Positions 15,903 through 25,645 of a DNA stretch of 64,000 nucleotides are shown one piece after another; the first letter of the stretch is position 1; each line of letters starts with the position of its first letter. This stretch comes from an uncultured Prevotellaceae bacterium (GTDB lineage: Bacteria > Bacteroidota > Bacteroidia > Bacteroidales > Bacteroidaceae). A model generated the notes under the pieces. It was not told the origin of the DNA, made no database searches, and worked only from the letters and a program-made list of their open reading frames with translations. The translations under genes were made by a program, and so were the position numbers. The DNA is taken from contig OMXX01000007.1 of the NCBI GenBank assembly GCA_900315105.1, positions 45,585 to 109,584 on the forward strand. The letters are read 5' to 3'.

Positions 15903-17582
15903 TTATTTTCCACTAAGAGCATCGCAGAATGACTTGTAAGTGGCATTGCGAACCCAGTCCTTGCCCTCAACAGTCCACAAACCGACAGGGTCTGATGTAT
16001 CCTCCATATTACCCTTACATATACCTGCTTGCTTGTCTTGAGGAATCTTGGTCATATAACTCTTTATGACATAACCATAATAATCAGCCAACCTCTGACG
16101 CTGTTCGTCCGTTATTTTCTTTGCCGTAACATTTGCACCAGAGGCATCCTGATACTTGATGTCGAAGTTTGAAAGACGAACCATCTTGCCAGTTGAAGCG
16201 AGGTTATCAAGAAGCTTATTAAGAGATGCCTCATTTGCAGCCTGCTTGGTACCATCCTCACTATATATGAGATCCAACTTTGCATTGATACCGTCAATCT
16301 TTGCACCTTTCCCGTCCCAAAGAGCCATCCAGTATTTGAGACTCTCAAACTTCTTCTGTTCATCAAGTCCGGATTCACTGATAAAGAACCTTAACTTAGA
16401 GACATCGCCCTCATACTTTTGGTATGCCTCGCTTGCCACCCTTGAAACTGCCGGAGCATAGTTTTCACTACCGAAGACGTCTTGCCAAAAGAAACCTGTT
16501 CCTGAGTGTTTGAGATCATAATATCCGTTCTCAAGAGTTGCTTGTACATCAATTGGTTCGTCAATAAGGTCGAATGACGTTATACGGCCTTTATTAATCT
16601 TCATCAGACCATCACACCATGCGTTAAAAGCATAGTTAAGAGTATCATTCTTCTCCTGTGCAGTTTGTGGACGGTGATTATCAGGAGTGTGAACAACAGA
16701 TACATTTTTGATATAGATAGCGCCATTCACAATGCCACCAATCTTAAAATAGCCTGCAGTTGCATTCTTTGAAGGTTTCGCCTCTACTACGACTTTTGTC
16801 CATTCACCGACATTAAGAGGGAAATATTTGCCATTTGTATCCTTTGCTTTTTCTTTGACTATACTGTCAGCAAAAGTACAAAGAATTGAATTGGGTCTTT
16901 CTGTAAAAACATACAAAGTAATGGTATAAGACCCTAACGGATCCACATCAAAGTCCTCCACAATATTATACTTTGTATATGCGGAACACTTAAGAGCATT
17001 TCCATTAGCATCATAATTCTTCACAATTTCCGGAGCGGTAGCAGGTCTGGTTGCTCTTTCTTTTTCATAAGTACATGTGTACTCATCCATTGTGGTGAAA
17101 TCAACCTCCTTATCCTTTATAATATCTACATCAATTTCTATAGGAGCAGTAAGTGTGTTCAGCCATCCATCTGCCTGATTTGTATTTGCAGCAATAGGAC
17201 TACCGAATACTTCACCACCAATCTCCTCAACATGGTCAAGAAGATCCTTCATGTCAAGGAAGTTCATCACACCCTTTTCATTGATTATAGAACCAGACAT
17301 AAGAGTGGAACCGAAAGCGAGATTGTCAAAGTTTGTCACGGCAGCCGCATGGGCAAGTTCCTGTTTGTTGAACTCAGCCACCCTTAGAGTCGCACCGAGA
17401 GACATATTGGCATATTTGCTTCTGTCAATATACGTCTTCACAGGAGCATAATCCTTATATGGTTCCTGATAATTTGGATCAGGCTGAGCGGTGAAATCAT
17501 CCGTTATGTCGTAGTTGGCACACGAAGCAGAAAATACACCTGCCACCAACATAAAGAGACCGTTTCTATAAATCTTTTTCAT
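15903..17582 (-). CDS. GH10-fold lipoprotein with inserted CBM, catalytic residues lost
   Basis: 559 residues with a lipoprotein signal (FSASC). It has the architecture of Bacteroidetes GH10 xylanases in which a carbohydrate-binding module interrupts the barrel: barrel start about 55-140, insert about 145-310 (with KVVVEAKPSKNATAGYFKIGG), barrel continuation to 555. The acid/base region reads FDLIDEP (Glu342 kept, but the usual WDVVNE is changed). The nucleophile strand reads RLSNFDI where active enzymes have TELD, so the nucleophile Glu is Asn472. The early GHxLVWH motif is also lost (GSPIAANTNQADGW). It is best read as a surface glycan-binding pseudoenzyme rather than a xylanase. It is the last clear gene of the Sus-like operon. 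Confidence 0.78.
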   Translation of the reverse strand: MKKIYRNGLFMLVAGVFSASCANYDITDDFTAQPDPNYQEPYKDYAPVKTYIDRSKYANMSLGATLRVAEFNKQELAHAAAVTNFDNLAFGSTLMSGSIINEKGVMNFLDMKDLLDHVEEIGGEVFGSPIAANTNQADGWLNTLTAPIEIDVDIIKDKEVDFTTMDEYTCTYEKERATRPATAPEIVKNYDANGNALKCSAYTKYNIVEDFDVDPLGSYTITLYVFTERPNSILCTFADSIVKEKAKDTNGKYFPLNVGEWTKVVVEAKPSKNATAGYFKIGGIVNGAIYIKNVSVVHTPDNHRPQTAQEKNDTLNYAFNAWCDGLMKINKGRITSFDLIDEPIDVQATLENGYYDLKHSGTGFFWQDVFGSENYAPAVSRVASEAYQKYEGDVSKLRFFISESGLDEQKKFESLKYWMALWDGKGAKIDGINAKLDLIYSEDGTKQAANEASLNKLLDNLASTGKMVRLSNFDIKYQDASGANVTAKKITDEQRQRLADYYGYVIKSYMTKIPQDKQAGICKGNMEDTSDPVGLWTVEGKDWVRNATYKSFCDALSGK

Positions 17583-17597
17583 ATTCCTAGCCTCCTA

Positions 17598-18722
17598 TTA
17601 TTGTTTAACATATTTTGGCGTAAAGAACACTCGTTTGTTTGACTCACGTGTCTGAACAACAAGGGTATCGTTTGTTGAAACCTGAACATTTCTTTTACTG
17701 AAGTTCACATCGTATGTCAAACGAAGGATGTCACGCTGTACTGGCACGCCATTGTTACTTCCCCACTGGAAGTCCTTGTATTCAGGCATCTCCGTTCCCT
17801 TGGCGATGAACTCACCAGAGCCAGTGGCAGTTACATTCTCATCATCGGTGGATATAGTACATTTATTTCCGTCGAATGTCAGGATGAGATTACAAGACAA
17901 TGATGCACCAGAAGTCTTGAATGATACAGGGAAGATGGCCTGTGTCATATTCTTTGTAGTGATACCACATACCTCGTCATTTGCATTAACAGGATTCTCC
18001 TTAAGATGTTCGAGGTCTGAGTTCACAAGCGAGAAATCATGTCGGACAACTTGCCTGGTATTGTATTTTTCTTTCACATTGTCAACACCACGACGGATAT
18101 ACTTTCCCTGCCAAGGGTTCATGTACTTCACGCAGTAAAGCACATAGTCCTTTGCAAGAACGCCCCAGTTCTCTGTATCGGTACGAGAAGGGGACAGGCC
18201 TTCAAGCGGTGTTCCCGTGAGCATATTGTCAATGCCTCTTACACCTGTCATCACAAGTGGAATGACGTATGTATTCTCCACAGCCTTTTCATCGTTGAAG
18301 AATGCATCTGTGAACTGCACCTCTACATAACCGCGTAAATCACCATTATAGGGTATGACATTGGACAAAAGGTTGTAGTATGAAGAAGGCATAGGAAGCA
18401 CAGGAGCTGCCGGATTTCCACCTTCATCAACAAAATAGAGGTTGTCGCAAAGTGACTCATCAACGACAATATCCGCATACGCGTCACGACCTCCGTATGC
18501 ACCGCCCATCGTTGACCATATCTGGCACTTGTGCGCGTTGTCAAGGGAATTGTCATAGATATCGTTACCAAGCACGAGTGTACGTACCGGGAACTGATAT
18601 GCGAAGTAGGCAGTCGTACCTCCTTCATAGTCAGGGAACTCATGATCAGCATTATAGCATGAGCTATATGTGAGAGCCATTGTTCCCATAGCTACACCAT
18701 ATATATATTTCTTCAGTTTCAT
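17598..18722 (-). CDS. DUF1735/DUF5627-like surface lipoprotein
   Basis: 374 residues from the ATG at 18722, which gives a lipoprotein signal ending SSCYN. The N-terminal half (FPDYEGGTTAYFAYQFPVRTLVLG, then CQIWSTMGGAYGG) resembles the DUF1735 beta-sandwich; the C-terminal half has the look of DUF5627 (KYVLYCVKYMNPWQGKYIRRG-like text and a closing barrel-like strand set). Such proteins sit next to SusC/SusD pairs and act as accessory surface glycan-binding proteins. Sixteen bases separate it from the GH10-like gene and it overlaps no other. The ligand is unknown. The equivalent position in described xylan (xus) clusters holds a gene of unknown function, xusE. Confidence 0.7.
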   Translation of the reverse strand: MKLKKYIYGVAMGTMALTYSSCYNADHEFPDYEGGTTAYFAYQFPVRTLVLGNDIYDNSLDNAHKCQIWSTMGGAYGGRDAYADIVVDESLCDNLYFVDEGGNPAAPVLPMPSSYYNLLSNVIPYNGDLRGYVEVQFTDAFFNDEKAVENTYVIPLVMTGVRGIDNMLTGTPLEGLSPSRTDTENWGVLAKDYVLYCVKYMNPWQGKYIRRGVDNVKEKYNTRQVVRHDFSLVNSDLEHLKENPVNANDEVCGITTKNMTQAIFPVSFKTSGASLSCNLILTFDGNKCTISTDDENVTATGSGEFIAKGTEMPEYKDFQWGSNNGVPVQRDILRLTYDVNFSKRNVQVSTNDTLVVQTRESNKRVFFTPKYVKQ

Positions 18723-18742
18723 AATAATTATATCTGTTTCAA

Positions 18743-20572
18743 TCAATGTAATTCCCAACCTCTGTTCTGTTTGAGATTACTCCACTTCAACACTTCACTC
18801 TTAGGAATAGGTCCGTAACACTGGAAAGAGTTGTCAAACTTACGATCTTCCACCGGAATAATGGTGTATGTGAGTACTCCCGTTTCCGCATTGCGTTCAA
18901 TCATCATACCTCTAATAGGTTCGTTGATTGGCAATAACCAACGGCGGAGATCCCAGAATCGCTTGTTCTCAAAACAAAGCTCGATACGACGCTCATTACG
19001 GATAAGGTCTGTCATTCTTGACTGATCATTAGCGCACTCTTCAAGATATGCGTCACCCTCAGGAAGTTTTGCTCCCATGAAATCAGTACCAAGTCCTGCA
19101 CGTTCACGGATCTTCTTTATAACGTCATATGCAGTAAATCCAATGCCAGTAGGATCATTCTTCGGTCCCCATGCATCGTTAGCTGCCTCTGCATATGCAA
19201 GGAATATCTCTGTATAGCGAATACGAGGATATATATGCTGCTGCTGACTAAGACCTTTGGACGCACTTACATCGCTGCGGAGAAGCTTCTTCATATAATA
19301 GCCCGTACGAGTAGAAAGTGTGTTAGCATTAAGATTGTCTACATTTCCGTTATTATCATCCGAATATAAACCTGTTATGACAATATTACCACCAGCGCCA
19401 AATTGCGTATCGTTATACACAATGTTATCGCTAAGACGCGGGTCACGGTTAGCGTAAGGATTCTGTGGGTCGTAACCGGAATTCGGATCTGTTATAGGCC
19501 TACCGCTACGCATAGGGAATGCATCAACAAGATTCTGCGAAGGATTTACACGACCAGCGCCATAAATAGATGGAGGGAAGTTGTCCTTCTCCTGATTTGT
19601 ATCCTTTGAACGGTCTTCACGCCAAAGAATCTCTGGCATTTCAGATGCAGCACTCGGCTCAAGCATTTTCTTGTTCTTATACCACGTGCTACCAGTCATA
19701 TCAAAACCCTCCAAGCCTCCAATACGCTTTAAAACATTGGCACAAAAGGTTGCAGCCTCTGCAGAAGTCACACCGCTCTGCTCGCGGAAAGCAGGACTTG
19801 CAGCGAGAAGGGCAGCCTGAGCCTTGATAGCTTCAGCGATCTTGCCAGATATAAGTCCTTTCGCTTTTTCACCAAACACAAGATTATAACCTGTTACCTG
19901 TGCTCCGACACTAACATACTTTGCTGGAATATCCCCAGTTGTCTTTATATCCGCATAATCTTGAGGAAGAAGAGCCACAGCACTGTCACAATCTGCAAAA
20001 ATCTGCTTGACACATGCAGCAAAGGTCGCACGTGGCTGATTGAAATCAGAACTTGCATCTTCTGGCTTAGTTAGCAACGGCACACCATAAAGCACGTTAT
20101 CTTCTGCATAGCCTCCATGAGCCTGAAGAAGGTAATAATAAAAGAGAGCACGAAGCGCAAAAGCTTCACCTTTCAAACGGTCTGTAAACATCCTCTGCTT
20201 TGAAACTGCACTTGGAGCCCACTTCACCTTATCCACCTTTGTCAGGAAGAGGTTCACATACTGAATGCCATCCTTACAATTGTTCCATTGTGTCATTGGA
20301 TCGTTGTTCGAACTCCATGCTCCAGTTGCCATATTATAGTAAGCATCGCTAAATACATTGGTTGTAGCATCATCAGTTGCCACATCCGTCTGAGTCGTTT
20401 TTATATAAGGAAGACGGTCATATCCATACATCAGCAGACCATGCGCATACTTAGACTCTTCATACATGGCATCCTCCGTACGATAGTTCTCAATTGCAGG
20501 TTCAAACATATCATCACATGAGCAGACACCAAGGATGCCGATGAAATAAAATATAATGTTTCTTATCTTCAT
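18743..20572 (-). CDS. SusD/RagB family glycan-binding lipoprotein (second pair)
   Basis: About 609 residues from the ATG at 20572 (a TTG nine bases upstream is less likely). The lipoprotein signal ends LGVCSCDD. Helical TPR-like N-terminal half with KGEAFALRALFYYYLLQAHGGY, then a C-terminal part with DPRLSDNIVYND, RYTEIFLAYAEAAN and LIRNERRIELCFENKRFWDLRRW, all SusD signatures. It forms the lid of the SusC channel encoded directly upstream (20602-23532) and captures oligosaccharide. Between the two genes lies an AT-rich word repeat. Confidence 0.92.
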   Translation of the reverse strand: MKIRNIIFYFIGILGVCSCDDMFEPAIENYRTEDAMYEESKYAHGLLMYGYDRLPYIKTTQTDVATDDATTNVFSDAYYNMATGAWSSNNDPMTQWNNCKDGIQYVNLFLTKVDKVKWAPSAVSKQRMFTDRLKGEAFALRALFYYYLLQAHGGYAEDNVLYGVPLLTKPEDASSDFNQPRATFAACVKQIFADCDSAVALLPQDYADIKTTGDIPAKYVSVGAQVTGYNLVFGEKAKGLISGKIAEAIKAQAALLAASPAFREQSGVTSAEAATFCANVLKRIGGLEGFDMTGSTWYKNKKMLEPSAASEMPEILWREDRSKDTNQEKDNFPPSIYGAGRVNPSQNLVDAFPMRSGRPITDPNSGYDPQNPYANRDPRLSDNIVYNDTQFGAGGNIVITGLYSDDNNGNVDNLNANTLSTRTGYYMKKLLRSDVSASKGLSQQQHIYPRIRYTEIFLAYAEAANDAWGPKNDPTGIGFTAYDVIKKIRERAGLGTDFMGAKLPEGDAYLEECANDQSRMTDLIRNERRIELCFENKRFWDLRRWLLPINEPIRGMMIERNAETGVLTYTIIPVEDRKFDNSFQCYGPIPKSEVLKWSNLKQNRGWELH

Positions 20573-20600
20573 AATTTTCAATTTTCAATTGTCAATTAGA
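20573..20600 (+). repeat. AT-rich word array (CAATTTTCAATTGTCAATT) before the second susD start
   Basis: Word AATTTTCAATTGTCAATTAG directly upstream of the SusD start. The same words recur at 23539-23582, again directly upstream of a start codon, and in variant form at 48463-48560 and 56760-56800. Confidence 0.7.
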
Positions 20601-20601
20601 A

Positions 20602-23532
20602 TTAGAGGGTTACCTTGACACCGAGATTATAGAAACGGGTCTGAGGCGCATAACCAACGCTTGTCTCCATCAGCCAGTGATTCGGCGAGAATATAAAGAG
20701 GTTACTTCCGCTAAGATATACAGAGAGAGCATTTACAATCTTACCTTTCAACATTTTCTCAGGAAAGTCGTAGGTAAGTTGAACCTTATCAAGCTTAAAA
20801 TAGTTTTTACGATAAAACCAGAAACTTGATGCTGCGGCATTGTGAGGCGAAGACTTCGTTGTTAGACGCGGATGTGTTGCGGTCTCCGCAGTCTCCGGTG
20901 TCCAACGACCATAAGCATTTACAGAATACTTATCTGCTCCAGACATATAGTAGTATGAACTGGCGTTCTTCATTCCGCTTGCACCAATCTGGGCATCACC
21001 AAGCATGAAGAGAGTAAACCCCTTGTATTTGAGAGTAACGTTTACTCCCATACTGAATGGAGCTCCGAATGTACCATTCTTTCCAAGACATATCATATCC
21101 TTGTTGTTTATGATATTATCGTGATTCATATCCTCATACTTCAAGTCACCTGGGCGGATTGTACCACCAATAGAAGGAACTGCCAGTCCATTCTTCAAAT
21201 CGTACTTCAACATACCGTCTTGAGTTATGGATATGTCAAAATCATCATCAGTGTAGAAGCCGACACAATTGTAGCCCCAAAGTCCATCGACAGGACTACC
21301 CTCCATCCTCTGGTAATCCTCCTCTACGATTTCATCATACTTGGAGTATTTAGTATAGAGGTATGTACCAACGACACCAAGAGTAGCATGAACCTGTCCG
21401 AACTGTTTCTGAGCAGTAATACTAAAGTCTATACCCTTGCGGTTTTGGATATCATTATTGATTGCAGACTTAAAAGTACTACCAGAAAGACCATTCTGCA
21501 AGTGTGAAGGGAATGTTGTTGGATTCTGAATGATATAGCCTGACATATCTGTATTAAAGAACGAAATGTCAGTGGTAATAAGTTTGTTAAGGAACGAACC
21601 TCGAACGCTTACTGAGAATTCCTTACGATGAATAAAGTCGAGAATAGGGTTATTACCTGCTGTGGAATAGGTACGCTGTGTCCTAACTCCTTCATTCCAA
21701 GCGAAACTACCATCGGCAGTTTTCCACAATGCATCGTAGATATAAAAGTACTGATAGTTGTTGGAGTTGGATCCCATATACACATCCGCATCCTCACTCA
21801 GGTTACTATAAGATGCACTGAGTAACAGATTGTCAACACCTTTGGCATTCTTCATGAAACCTTCCTTGGAAATATTCCAACCTATAGTGAATGAAGGAGA
21901 TACCGCTTCGCGATTCCCTTTTGGAAGGCGTGCAGAATGTACTGCAGCCATAGAGAAATCAGCAAAGTAACGTCCCATATAGTCATAACCAGCCTGCAGA
22001 CCTAAGTTCGCATTCGCATAGCGATGATATTCCCCACTGGATGTAGTGGTAAACATATTTGCAAGCAGCATACCTGTAAAATGATGCTTACCGTCAAATG
22101 TATGATCATAATCAAAATGACCATTCCAGGTTATCGTCTGGCGATATGAAGAATCTGACATCCCCATACGACCTGTCACGATTTCATCGTTTTGCTGGGT
22201 AAGTGCCACTATAGCATCCTCTCCGTTATAGTTACTCCATGTCGGAATAAACACTGCATACTCGTTATCATACGAAAGATTATAATTAGAAGCATAATCA
22301 ATAGCAAACTGCGTCTTGAATGATAACCCCTTCAAGAACTTGTCCATATCATAGATTATGCCGGCATCAAACTGGAACTGACGGGTTGTTGCCGTTGTCT
22401 TACCACCAAAATAACAATCTGCAATAGCATTTGTCTGAGTGATTTTCGTTCCACCAGGAAAATACTTCCCATCGAGGAAGTTGATAGACTTGTCAAGTAT
22501 GGCAAGAGCCTTGGAAGCATTTGGGTCAACCATATCAATAGGAATCAACGGAGCTGCGTTTTCAGGGTAATTCGGGCGCATAGTAGCAGCCTCTCCCCAA
22601 AAGTCTCCCTTATTCCTATTTTCATTATAGAATGTGGCACTTACATTAGCAAAACCCTTTACCATACGGTTTACAACGATATCAACGTTACCACGCACAC
22701 TGAAACGGTCAGTGTAGTTATCCTTTGCAGGTCCGAAATTTAACAGGTCCTCAAAGCGATAGTAGTTTATATTAGTGTAGTAATGCGCACGAGTACCACC
22801 GCCCTCAACCTCAAGCGTACCCTCAGAACGGTTGTACGCCTTACGAACATACTCGTCTGAATAGTAGTTTATATTTGGATAACGGTATGGATTAATCCCC
22901 GAAGCATGGTTATAGATATCCTGCTGACTATATCTTGGAACATAACCATCGTTCATACTTGCCTCGTTGTATAGCGTCATATACTCCGCAGAACCAAGAT
23001 ACTCAGGGAAAGCCTTTGCCACATGCCAACCAGTATTTGCGTTGGCTGTAATCTGAAGACCGTCAACCTTGCCGCGCTTGGTTGTGATGAGAATAGCACC
23101 CTTTGCAGCCTTAGCACCATAGAGCACAACAGCCTGTGCACTCTTGAGGAAGGTTATCTGCTCTATCTCAGAAGGGAGTACATTGTTTGAAGGGCGCTTC
23201 ACTCCGTCAATAATAACAAGCGGAAGGTCACCATCGTCATTAGTGTCAAGACGATCATTATCCATTCCCCAGAGGTTGTGCCCGTTCCAGCCACCGATAA
23301 GACCATACATATCCTCAAGACTGGTTTTTGTATGATTTTTCTTCTGCAGCTCTTCCATGTCAATATAGGAAATGCCACCAAGAAGCTGATCTGCATCCTT
23401 GTCGCGGAAAGCAACATGAACTTTCTTTTTTGCCGTGATGGTATCAGCAGCATCAGCTATCTGGGCATTGACCGCCAGAGGTGAAGCTGCAAGCAAGGCA
23501 AGGAGAAATATATTTGTTTTTATATCTTTCAT
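20602..23532 (-). CDS. SusC/RagA family TonB-dependent transporter, short form (second pair)
   Basis: 976 residues from the ATG at 23532 (TTG 18 bases upstream is the alternative). Signal peptide ends SPLAVNA. It lacks the N-terminal carboxypeptidase-D-like domain of classical SusC; after a short linker it goes to the plug (MEELQKKNHTKTSLEDMYGLIGG, VIIDGVKRP, AVVLYGAKAAKGAILITTKRG) and a 22-strand-type barrel ending PQTRFYNLGVKVTL. It imports oligosaccharides through the outer membrane using TonB. In known xylan systems the second SusC is likewise paired with a second SusD. Energising TonB copies lie at 2575 and 33918. Confidence 0.92.
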   Translation of the reverse strand: MKDIKTNIFLLALLAASPLAVNAQIADAADTITAKKKVHVAFRDKDADQLLGGISYIDMEELQKKNHTKTSLEDMYGLIGGWNGHNLWGMDNDRLDTNDDGDLPLVIIDGVKRPSNNVLPSEIEQITFLKSAQAVVLYGAKAAKGAILITTKRGKVDGLQITANANTGWHVAKAFPEYLGSAEYMTLYNEASMNDGYVPRYSQQDIYNHASGINPYRYPNINYYSDEYVRKAYNRSEGTLEVEGGGTRAHYYTNINYYRFEDLLNFGPAKDNYTDRFSVRGNVDIVVNRMVKGFANVSATFYNENRNKGDFWGEAATMRPNYPENAAPLIPIDMVDPNASKALAILDKSINFLDGKYFPGGTKITQTNAIADCYFGGKTTATTRQFQFDAGIIYDMDKFLKGLSFKTQFAIDYASNYNLSYDNEYAVFIPTWSNYNGEDAIVALTQQNDEIVTGRMGMSDSSYRQTITWNGHFDYDHTFDGKHHFTGMLLANMFTTTSSGEYHRYANANLGLQAGYDYMGRYFADFSMAAVHSARLPKGNREAVSPSFTIGWNISKEGFMKNAKGVDNLLLSASYSNLSEDADVYMGSNSNNYQYFYIYDALWKTADGSFAWNEGVRTQRTYSTAGNNPILDFIHRKEFSVSVRGSFLNKLITTDISFFNTDMSGYIIQNPTTFPSHLQNGLSGSTFKSAINNDIQNRKGIDFSITAQKQFGQVHATLGVVGTYLYTKYSKYDEIVEEDYQRMEGSPVDGLWGYNCVGFYTDDDFDISITQDGMLKYDLKNGLAVPSIGGTIRPGDLKYEDMNHDNIINNKDMICLGKNGTFGAPFSMGVNVTLKYKGFTLFMLGDAQIGASGMKNASSYYYMSGADKYSVNAYGRWTPETAETATHPRLTTKSSPHNAAASSFWFYRKNYFKLDKVQLTYDFPEKMLKGKIVNALSVYLSGSNLFIFSPNHWLMETSVGYAPQTRFYNLGVKVTL

Positions 23533-23538
23533 AAAATT

Positions 23539-23582
23539 GTCAATTTTCAATTATCAATTATCCATTAGCAATTTTAATTGCT
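23539..23582 (+). repeat. AT-rich word array before the second susC start
   Basis: TTGTCAATTTTCAATTATC followed by AATTATCCATTAGCAATTTT: several degenerate copies of TCAATT in the gap between SusD1 and SusC2. It lies in the mRNA leader of the downstream gene. Confidence 0.7.
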
Positions 23583-23588
23583 TTGCCT

Positions 23589-25595
23589 TTACCAGCCCGG
23601 ATTCTGTGGGAAATCCTTATACAAGTAAATATCATTATCAGGAAGTGGGAACCAATAGTGCTTTGAATCAAAATGACGGGTGATTAATTCCTTCTTACGG
23701 AAGTTCGCAACCTCAGCGTCCTTCGGATCGTGCTTTGGCTCGCGAGATTTCGCATCAAAATACCAGTCGTCTTTTTCCATACGCTCAAACTCATGAGAAT
23801 ACTTCATCGTGTAAGGAGGTTCCGTAAGGAGAAGCCAACGCTGAAGGTCACACCAACGGAAGCCTTCAAAAGCAAGCTCAACGGCACGCTCACGACGCAC
23901 CTCATCAAGGAAGTGCTCCTTCGTGTCAAGGAAATTAGGCTGCACATGCTCCATTGGATAATCGAGGGAGTTCACACGATCACGAAGCGCATTTATTGCA
24001 TCAACGGCTGTTAGATTACAAGTGGTTGCCGTTGAGTTCGGACCATCAACTACACCCTGCGCCTCCGCATACATAAGATAGACATCGGCAAGACGAAGAT
24101 AAGGGATATAGGATTGAAAATTCCAATCCCAGTCATACCATTTGTCACCTATATTACATTGGTGAGGTACGAGTTTCTGGATGAAATATCCAGTACTGCT
24201 TCCATTATCCACGGCACGCATTGCTCCATCGGTATAGAGTGAGCAATAGTCGAGTGGTTTCTGCTTCTCATTAAGGCCTTCAGTCTGAAGAACATAGCGA
24301 AAACCGTCAAATACTATATCGTGATAGAAACGCGGATCACGATTCTTGTAAGGATGAGTTGGATCCCAACCAGACTCAGGATTCAATACATAGACACCAT
24401 TCTTTACTATATATATCGGCTGACCATTTGACATGCCGTACTGGTCGATGAGGTTTGCCGTCGGATGGTGGATGATATTGTCATGCTCTACAAGACCAGC
24501 AACCTTTGGACCGAATATCTTTGCACAATTCCAGTTTGCAGAGTTAGCGCCAGGATACATACCACGGAAGATTGCCTCTGTAGTTCCAGGCATATTCCAA
24601 CTCTGCTTTACTGTATAGAATATGTCCGAATAGCAGGTCTCCGCATCAGGATCACGCTCGTGATCATATATGTTAGTATACTTGAACTCGGCAAGCTTAT
24701 AGCGAGTCTGCCCTCTACGAACCATATTAAGGACCTTGCCAAATGTCTCAGCTGCTTTTCTGCAATACTCCACATCATAGTCGTATGTCTTGCCATTGGC
24801 ACTTGCACCTAAGAGTTGTGCAGCATCACCATTCTTTAGCTCCTTCATAAGAGGTGAACCAGCCCAGAGATAGCACTTGCCAAGATAGCAGAGAGCCATG
24901 ATCTTATTGATACGGAGATCGTTCTTGCCAGAGGTATATTGACCAGCAAGAGTCTCGTCCCAGTCCATAGGAAGAAGACTTGCAGCCTTCTCAAAGTCCT
25001 CTGCACAACTATCTGCACATTCCTGGAAGGAAAGGCGTGGAAGCTCAGGTATTGATTCTGACTCGTATGCATGCTTAACGTATGGAAGACCGCCAAAGTA
25101 ACACATAAGCTCGAAATGCCACCATGCACGGAAGAAGTACATCTGTCCGAGCAAGAGGTCGCGCTCCTCGTCTGAGCCTACAAGTGTCTTTATCTTTGAG
25201 ATGCCCAGATTACACTTACGAATACAATACCATGAATTCTTCCAAAGTGAGCTTCTGTCGCCATTAAGCCAGCACTGGGTGTTTGTCCACCAGTCACGAT
25301 AATTGCCAAGGTCAACCTGATGATCCATGTGGGCATAGCCTTCCGGATTATGAACTGCATCGTCACCAAGATTCCATGCAGTACAATAGTTTACCTTCTC
25401 CTTATCAGGAACCCTGTTATAAATTTCTTCTATAAATCCCTGAAAATTGCGAAAGTTCTTGAATGCCTCATCCTCAGGTACGATTGCATCAGGATCCTTA
25501 TCGAGCCACTCACTACAGGATGTGAAGCTAAACGTGCCGACAATAAGGAAGAGCGAACCGCACAATAGGGCTTTTATGTATTTATTATATTTCAT
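23589..25595 (-). CDS. SusD/RagB family glycan-binding lipoprotein (first pair)
   Basis: 668 residues with lipoprotein signal (FSFTSCSEW). SusD features: RDLLLGQMYFFRAWWHFELMCYFGGLPYV, DPRFYHDIVFDGFRYV, PYLRLADVYLMYAEAQG, and VRRERAVELAFEGFRWCDLQRW. It is larger than the second SusD, with insertions near the probable ligand face. Partner of the SusC at 25646. The gap to the upstream SusC contains the word run CACTAAACTCTAAACACT (25610-25630). Confidence 0.93.
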   Translation of the reverse strand: MKYNKYIKALLCGSLFLIVGTFSFTSCSEWLDKDPDAIVPEDEAFKNFRNFQGFIEEIYNRVPDKEKVNYCTAWNLGDDAVHNPEGYAHMDHQVDLGNYRDWWTNTQCWLNGDRSSLWKNSWYCIRKCNLGISKIKTLVGSDEERDLLLGQMYFFRAWWHFELMCYFGGLPYVKHAYESESIPELPRLSFQECADSCAEDFEKAASLLPMDWDETLAGQYTSGKNDLRINKIMALCYLGKCYLWAGSPLMKELKNGDAAQLLGASANGKTYDYDVEYCRKAAETFGKVLNMVRRGQTRYKLAEFKYTNIYDHERDPDAETCYSDIFYTVKQSWNMPGTTEAIFRGMYPGANSANWNCAKIFGPKVAGLVEHDNIIHHPTANLIDQYGMSNGQPIYIVKNGVYVLNPESGWDPTHPYKNRDPRFYHDIVFDGFRYVLQTEGLNEKQKPLDYCSLYTDGAMRAVDNGSSTGYFIQKLVPHQCNIGDKWYDWDWNFQSYIPYLRLADVYLMYAEAQGVVDGPNSTATTCNLTAVDAINALRDRVNSLDYPMEHVQPNFLDTKEHFLDEVRRERAVELAFEGFRWCDLQRWLLLTEPPYTMKYSHEFERMEKDDWYFDAKSREPKHDPKDAEVANFRKKELITRHFDSKHYWFPLPDNDIYLYKDFPQNPGW

Positions 25596-25603
25596 TTTAT
25601 TTC

Positions 25604-25640
25604 GAATTCACTAAACACTAAACTCTAAACACTCAATTCC
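25604..25640 (+). repeat. ACTCTAAACACT word array
   Basis: ACTAAACACTAAACTCTAAACACTC: three degenerate copies of one word between SusC1 and SusD1. The same word appears inside coding sequence at 39705-39752 and 44078-44113. Confidence 0.65.
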
Positions 25641-25645
25641 TACGA

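Noticed and set aside
15903..17582. Active xylanase
   Set aside because: Nucleophile and substrate motifs are missing; called a pseudoenzyme instead.
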